Below, one piece after another: positions 60,166 to 64,000 of a DNA stretch of 64,000 bases. The DNA lies in assembly GCA_963555705.1 (NCBI GenBank), contig OY743168.1, positions 22,698,139-22,762,138 of the forward strand, written 5' to 3'. Source of the DNA: Ligustrum vulgare (taxonomy: Eukaryota; Streptophyta; Magnoliopsida; Lamiales; Oleaceae). A program made the translations under genes and the position numbers. How positions within the stretch are numbered: the stretch's first letter is position 1; every line of letters begins with the position of its first letter. The notes under the pieces were generated by a model that saw only the letters and a program-made list of their open reading frames with translations, was not told the DNA's origin and searched no databases.

Positions 60166-61883
60166 TTGATTGGTCTTATTGTGCATTACGGTGATAAATC
60201 GATAAGTCAGGGAAATCATATGATTTTTGGTAGTATGTGGATGACTAAGGATTGCTCGGATCACACACGCACATTAATCAACTTATTTATGTACGTAGTG
60301 GATTGTATACTGCCAGATGTATCTGACTCAACAGACGTCAACAAGTGCTCAGACGTGTCTCAGGTATTCAGAAGCATTTAGACTTTTTCTTATTCACGAA
60401 TTTTAGATTTTATTCTGAAAACCTTTATTTTTAAGGCAGTATATCGTGGGCTAATATGTGCAAATTTTGCAGAACAAGTCAGTTGATTGTAGGGCCCAAT
60501 TTTGGTAATTTATTTGTTTCCTAATTCTTAACATATTCCGTTTCTATATTTATCCCACTTTTTAAGGAAAGGAAATTGGCATAAACTAGGATTCTCAAGA
60601 AACATCTTTCTCTTCAAGGAATGAAATTAAAAATCTCTTGAATTCTACTTGTACTCAAATTCCTCAAAAATCTCTCTTCAAATCTCCTTCACTGCCTCCA
60701 CACCAGCCATTCTTACTCATTCCAGAACTAGTTCAAATTCCAACTCAACCTATAGCCGAACCAATCCAAGGTGGCTCTACCACCAAGACACAAGTTATGG
60801 GTGCAAATTCGACACCTATGTTTGATAATCTTCTTACCAGTCACTTTTCTCCCTTAGCTATTCGAAGTGAATTGTTGCTAGAGAAATTTCAAGCAAACAG
60901 TCTGAAACAAAGGCGGAGATGCCAAAAGATGATAAAGCTGTGAAAGAAGGTAAATCTGAAAAATGAATTGGCAGAAGACGTAGATGGATCTAACCCAGAC
61001 TCAGGTACATCAGATTAATCTGGTGATTCAGAGTCAGAGGCTGAAGACGAGAAATCAGAGGAATCAATTGTTAGTTTATCCTTGGATTATTTCACAATTG
61101 ATTCGTGATCAGGGTATTCAGATACTAGAGGATAATCTAGTGATCAATCCCAAGGTGTTAAACATGGTCAGATGCAGGAAAATACTGGAGGTGCAGACCT
61201 CTCACAGGAAACAGGTTTTGGGTGACACTCCTAGTAAACAGGATTCGTTTCTCCAGGATACCAGAATTGGCCAGCTAGAAGCAGAGATTATTGGGTTAAA
61301 AGCAGAGGTATCTGATCTCAGGGTTTGTGTCAAAAGACTTAAGACACGCTGGATCAGTTGCTTGGAGGTTCTTCGAAAGAAAAACTAGATGAAACAGAGG
61401 AATCTGAGTCTGGAGTTGAAAATGAAAAATTAGAGGAGCAGAATAAATCTGATAAGAGAGAAAGGCCTAAAAACAAGGATGATGCTGTAGAATCTGAAGA
61501 AGAAGAGACTATTAGGCCAGACAGAAAGAACAGAAAAAGGCGAATAACACGGTGGCCACAAAGAAAAATAAACTTAGTACAAGGGCAGATGAATACACTA
61601 CACCAGGTGGATCCAGGTATGATCATTCATCATTGTTAACAGCCTTATGCAGACTACCAAAGGTACGCTTACACCTTTCAGTTTTAAGTTTTGGTCAACT
61701 GGTGCCTATGCTGATTCTCAAAAACCATATATCTGGGTGTCTAGAGACCTAAAGATGGGTCTGGCCAACCTAAATCGACTGGACAGGATGGCGGAATTGG
61801 AAACTGGAATCGATTTGCATGTTTGCATGAATTCTATGTTTGAAGGGTCGTTGGGGAGATACATAGATATCCTACTGCATTAA
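60166..61883 (+). pseudogene. Copia post-pol (env-like) region
   Basis: Discontinuous open stretches at 60638-60943, 60984-61388, 61358-61639 and 61647-61883 lie downstream of pol and before the 3' LTR. They are Ser/Pro- and Glu/Lys-rich, with a predicted coiled coil (RIGQLEAEIIGLKAEVSDLR near 61261-61320) and a basic patch (RKNRKRRITRWPQRK). Sireviruses often carry an additional ORF here, called env-like in SIRE1-type elements. No signal peptide or transmembrane segment stands out, so an envelope role is unproven. Stops interrupt it. Confidence 0.55.
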
Positions 61884-61900
61884 ATTTCTATGCACTGCAA

Positions 61901-62315
61901 TAAGGGGGAGCATTTTTTGTGTTTTCAGAATTTTCTAAAACTCAACCTTATTTACAGGTTTTATTGTCTGTAACTGAATTTTGCCTAATTTTTGTCTACT
62001 CGTGCTTACATTGGCAGGTTACAAGACGGTGATTGCTTCCCCTATTTCTTCCAAAAAGGGGGAGTAGTATTTTTGCTCATCTTTTCTGATTGATTGAATG
62101 TTGAAGTAACTTTTGGTTTATTTTGATTCTCCTTTATTTGCTTATTACTTTTCTCTCGTTACATGCATGAATTTGTTGAAGTGGGCTTATTATGATGCAT
62201 GACTTAAGGGGAAGAATTTTGATAGTGAGAGCTTAATAATTGCATGTTACTTCTTTCTATGTTTGTGAAAAGATGATTAGGTTTTGTAAAAATAGAAAAA
62301 GCCAAAGGGGGAGAT
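61901..62315 (+). other. Polypurine tract and two upstream PPT-like copies
   Basis: AAAGGGGGAGAT (62304-62315) ends directly at the 3' LTR and is the plus-strand primer. Near copies lie at 61901-61910 (TAAGGGGGAG) and 62053-62063 (AAAAAGGGGGA). Multiple PPT-like tracts upstream of the 3' LTR are known in Sireviruses. Confidence 0.85.
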
Positions 62316-63774
62316 TGTTAACTTATTTTAAGTTATATTTATTGGAATTTTCTATTTTCCTACATGTTTGTAATTTGATAAATTTAGTTTATTACTAAAT
62401 ATTTTTATTTAGTAATTTATTAAGTTTAATTAAATTACTTAAATATTTCTTGGACATGATATTGTCTTTATCTCCTATATATTGTGATAATATTTGTTGC
62501 TTATCTTCTATGATAATGATCAAGAAATATTGTGATAATATTTTGGAGATAATGTTTGTTGCTTATCTTATATGATAATGATCAAGAAATATTGTGATAA
62601 TATTTTACTTGGCTTGAAATTCTATCTTTATCACTTATAAGTATTTTGATTATATTTTAAGTCTTGGTAAAATATTCTAATTGACCGAGTATAATATTGA
62701 AATCATAATCTCGAAATATTGATATTGTTATCTTGTGATTTTGGTAAATTTCGTGATAATATTTTTAATCTTATCTTTGCATATGGTAAGTTTATAAGGT
62801 CGAAAATCTATGTAGTGAAAATTCTTGATATGGCCGAAAATATGATGTCCAAGTTTATGTTAATCACTTGATTGATTAACTTATGGTAAGATCTTTCAAG
62901 ATTTATCACTATCCTATTTTATGGTAAGATCTTTTAAGATTTATCATTATCATATTTTTTGGTAAGATTTATTTAAGGATAATTATCTTACCTTTTACTA
63001 ATTATCTCTATCATGTTTTGTAGGTATTAGAGATCTTATGCAATAAGGAAAACTTGGGAGCCAAGTAAACCGAATTGCACTATAAAGAGAAGGAAAACGA
63101 GATGTTTTCATAAGACGTGTAGAATCATAAAAATTCCTGTGGAGCTTAACAAAATTCACGTCCACATCATTAAGAAGTCTTGAAGCCTATTTTCGTGTGG
63201 TGCACAAATACAAAATGCTTCAATTGTGTTGTACTCCGGGAAGAGAATTCAATCACTTTGAGAAGGAAAGAATTTCAGTGTGAAGATCAAACGGGAGGTT
63301 TGGATCAAGATCGAACGGGAGTTCGTGTTGCTGAAAAGTATTGCAGAGTCAAAGAAAACTACTGAAGAGTGGTGGGACGCCAGCTCACATTACATGCCAC
63401 AGAAGGATCAGAGAGTGATCTATTTCTTGGATGTTTGATAAAGTCTATGCGTAGATTTATCCTGTAGTTTAGATTGATCTGTGTAAACTCTTTCCTTATA
63501 TAGTAATTTGTTTTTGTTCGCAGGATGCGAACCGTGGGTTTTCCCTGTTAGGGTTTTTCCCACGTTCAGCTCAAATTATTGTGTTCTTGTCTATTTACTA
63601 TTTCGCACAATTTATTCTGATTATTTACGTTTTACTATCCAGACGAATCTGCCTGAGCAAGATTCATCTGGTACTGCGCTAAACAAACTTAACGAATTAC
63701 TGTTAACTGGTTACTGTTGATCAGACACATCTATGACAGTCCATTATTAAAAGTTAGACAACCTCAGATTTTCA
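62316..63774 (+). repeat. 3' LTR of the copia element
   Basis: TGTTAACTTATTTT to ATTTTCA, 1459 bp, followed by the TSD ATATC (63775-63779). It is uninterrupted, unlike its 5' partner. Confidence 0.95.
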
Positions 63775-63779
63775 ATATC

Positions 63780-64000
63780 ATTGAAGGATCTCATGTTAGA
63801 AGTTTAATTTATTATTTAGTTAAATCAAATTCATTTGAAAAATCACTCAAAATTTATTTAAATGGATTCCCATATTAAATATGGGTATTATAGACAAAAG
63901 AAAAATAGATATATGGACATTATTGTCAATTAAAAGTTTTCTCAACATTCATACTTTTATATATTAGTGACAGTGATAGTGATAGTGATAGTGATGATAG
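63780..64000. other. Right flank, AT-rich, microsatellite at the edge
   Basis: No coding sequence. A GTGATA-type microsatellite occupies about 63967-64000. Confidence 0.6.

Larger units (their letters stand above)
49828..63774 (+). mobile_element. Sirevirus-like Ty1/copia retrotransposon, near full length
   Basis: Perfect TSD ATATC (49823-49827 and 63775-63779), two matching LTRs, tRNA-Met primer site, gag with zinc knuckle, protease, integrase, RT, RNase H, a long post-pol region with env-like ORF remnants, and a polypurine tract. The order protease-integrase-RT is diagnostic of copia. The post-pol region and multiple polypurine-like tracts point to the Sirevirus lineage. Every gene has stops or frameshifts. 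By eye the LTRs differ at about 40 positions in 1.46 kb, near 3%. Confidence 0.93.

Overview
The window is plant nuclear DNA, most likely from a eudicot, and is made almost entirely of nested transposable elements plus one endogenous pararetrovirus. I found no intact host gene and no tRNA or rRNA gene. The lineage call rests on the element types: Ty3/gypsy Tat-type pol, a Ty1/copia Sirevirus-like element with a tRNA-Met primer site, a caulimovirid genome, Helitrons and Mutator-like elements. Most element boundaries below come from matching target-site duplications (TSDs) read directly in the sequence.

Layout. 1-16.9 kb holds two decayed Tat-type gypsy copies, pol on the minus strand and a plant-mobile-domain (PMD) gene on the plus strand. 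They are broken up by nested LTR insertions: family A 3707-5460, family B 7578-8371 and 14176-15070, family F 9017-11292, and family C at the left edge and at 12149. From 16.9 to 24.4 kb a gypsy-type LTR is split by a 5.87-kb Mutator-like element (18205-24071, TSD TATAAATAT) filled with a 21-bp TGTGACC minisatellite and a strongly G-rich array. 24.4-27.2 kb is gypsy debris, followed by a second family A solo LTR (27230-29054).

29258-37744 is the most unusual segment. A roughly genome-length pararetrovirus, minus strand, carries a tRNA-Met primer site, two small ORFs, capsid, movement, two tandem protease motifs, RT-RNase H, a last 367-codon ORF and a promoter/poly(A) region. It lies wholly inside Mutator-like terminal inverted repeats with a perfect 9-bp TSD.

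37.8-44.3 kb is AT-rich and MITE-rich, with a 1.58-kb foldback element (39270-40848) and a Helitron helicase relic (about 41856-42378). A second Helitron (44313-48866) carries an acid-phosphatase gene fragment. 49828-63774 is a nearly complete Sirevirus-like copia element with TSD ATATC; its 5' LTR is split by a 3.4-kb gypsy-type LTR (50617-54063).

A recurring theme is short palindromes inside LTRs. Families A and B share an identical 16-bp palindrome; another B copy uses a different one; family F carries hairpin tandem repeats; the copia element carries scattered 12-bp near-palindromes. All coding regions seen are relics with stops or frameshifts, except some single viral ORFs.
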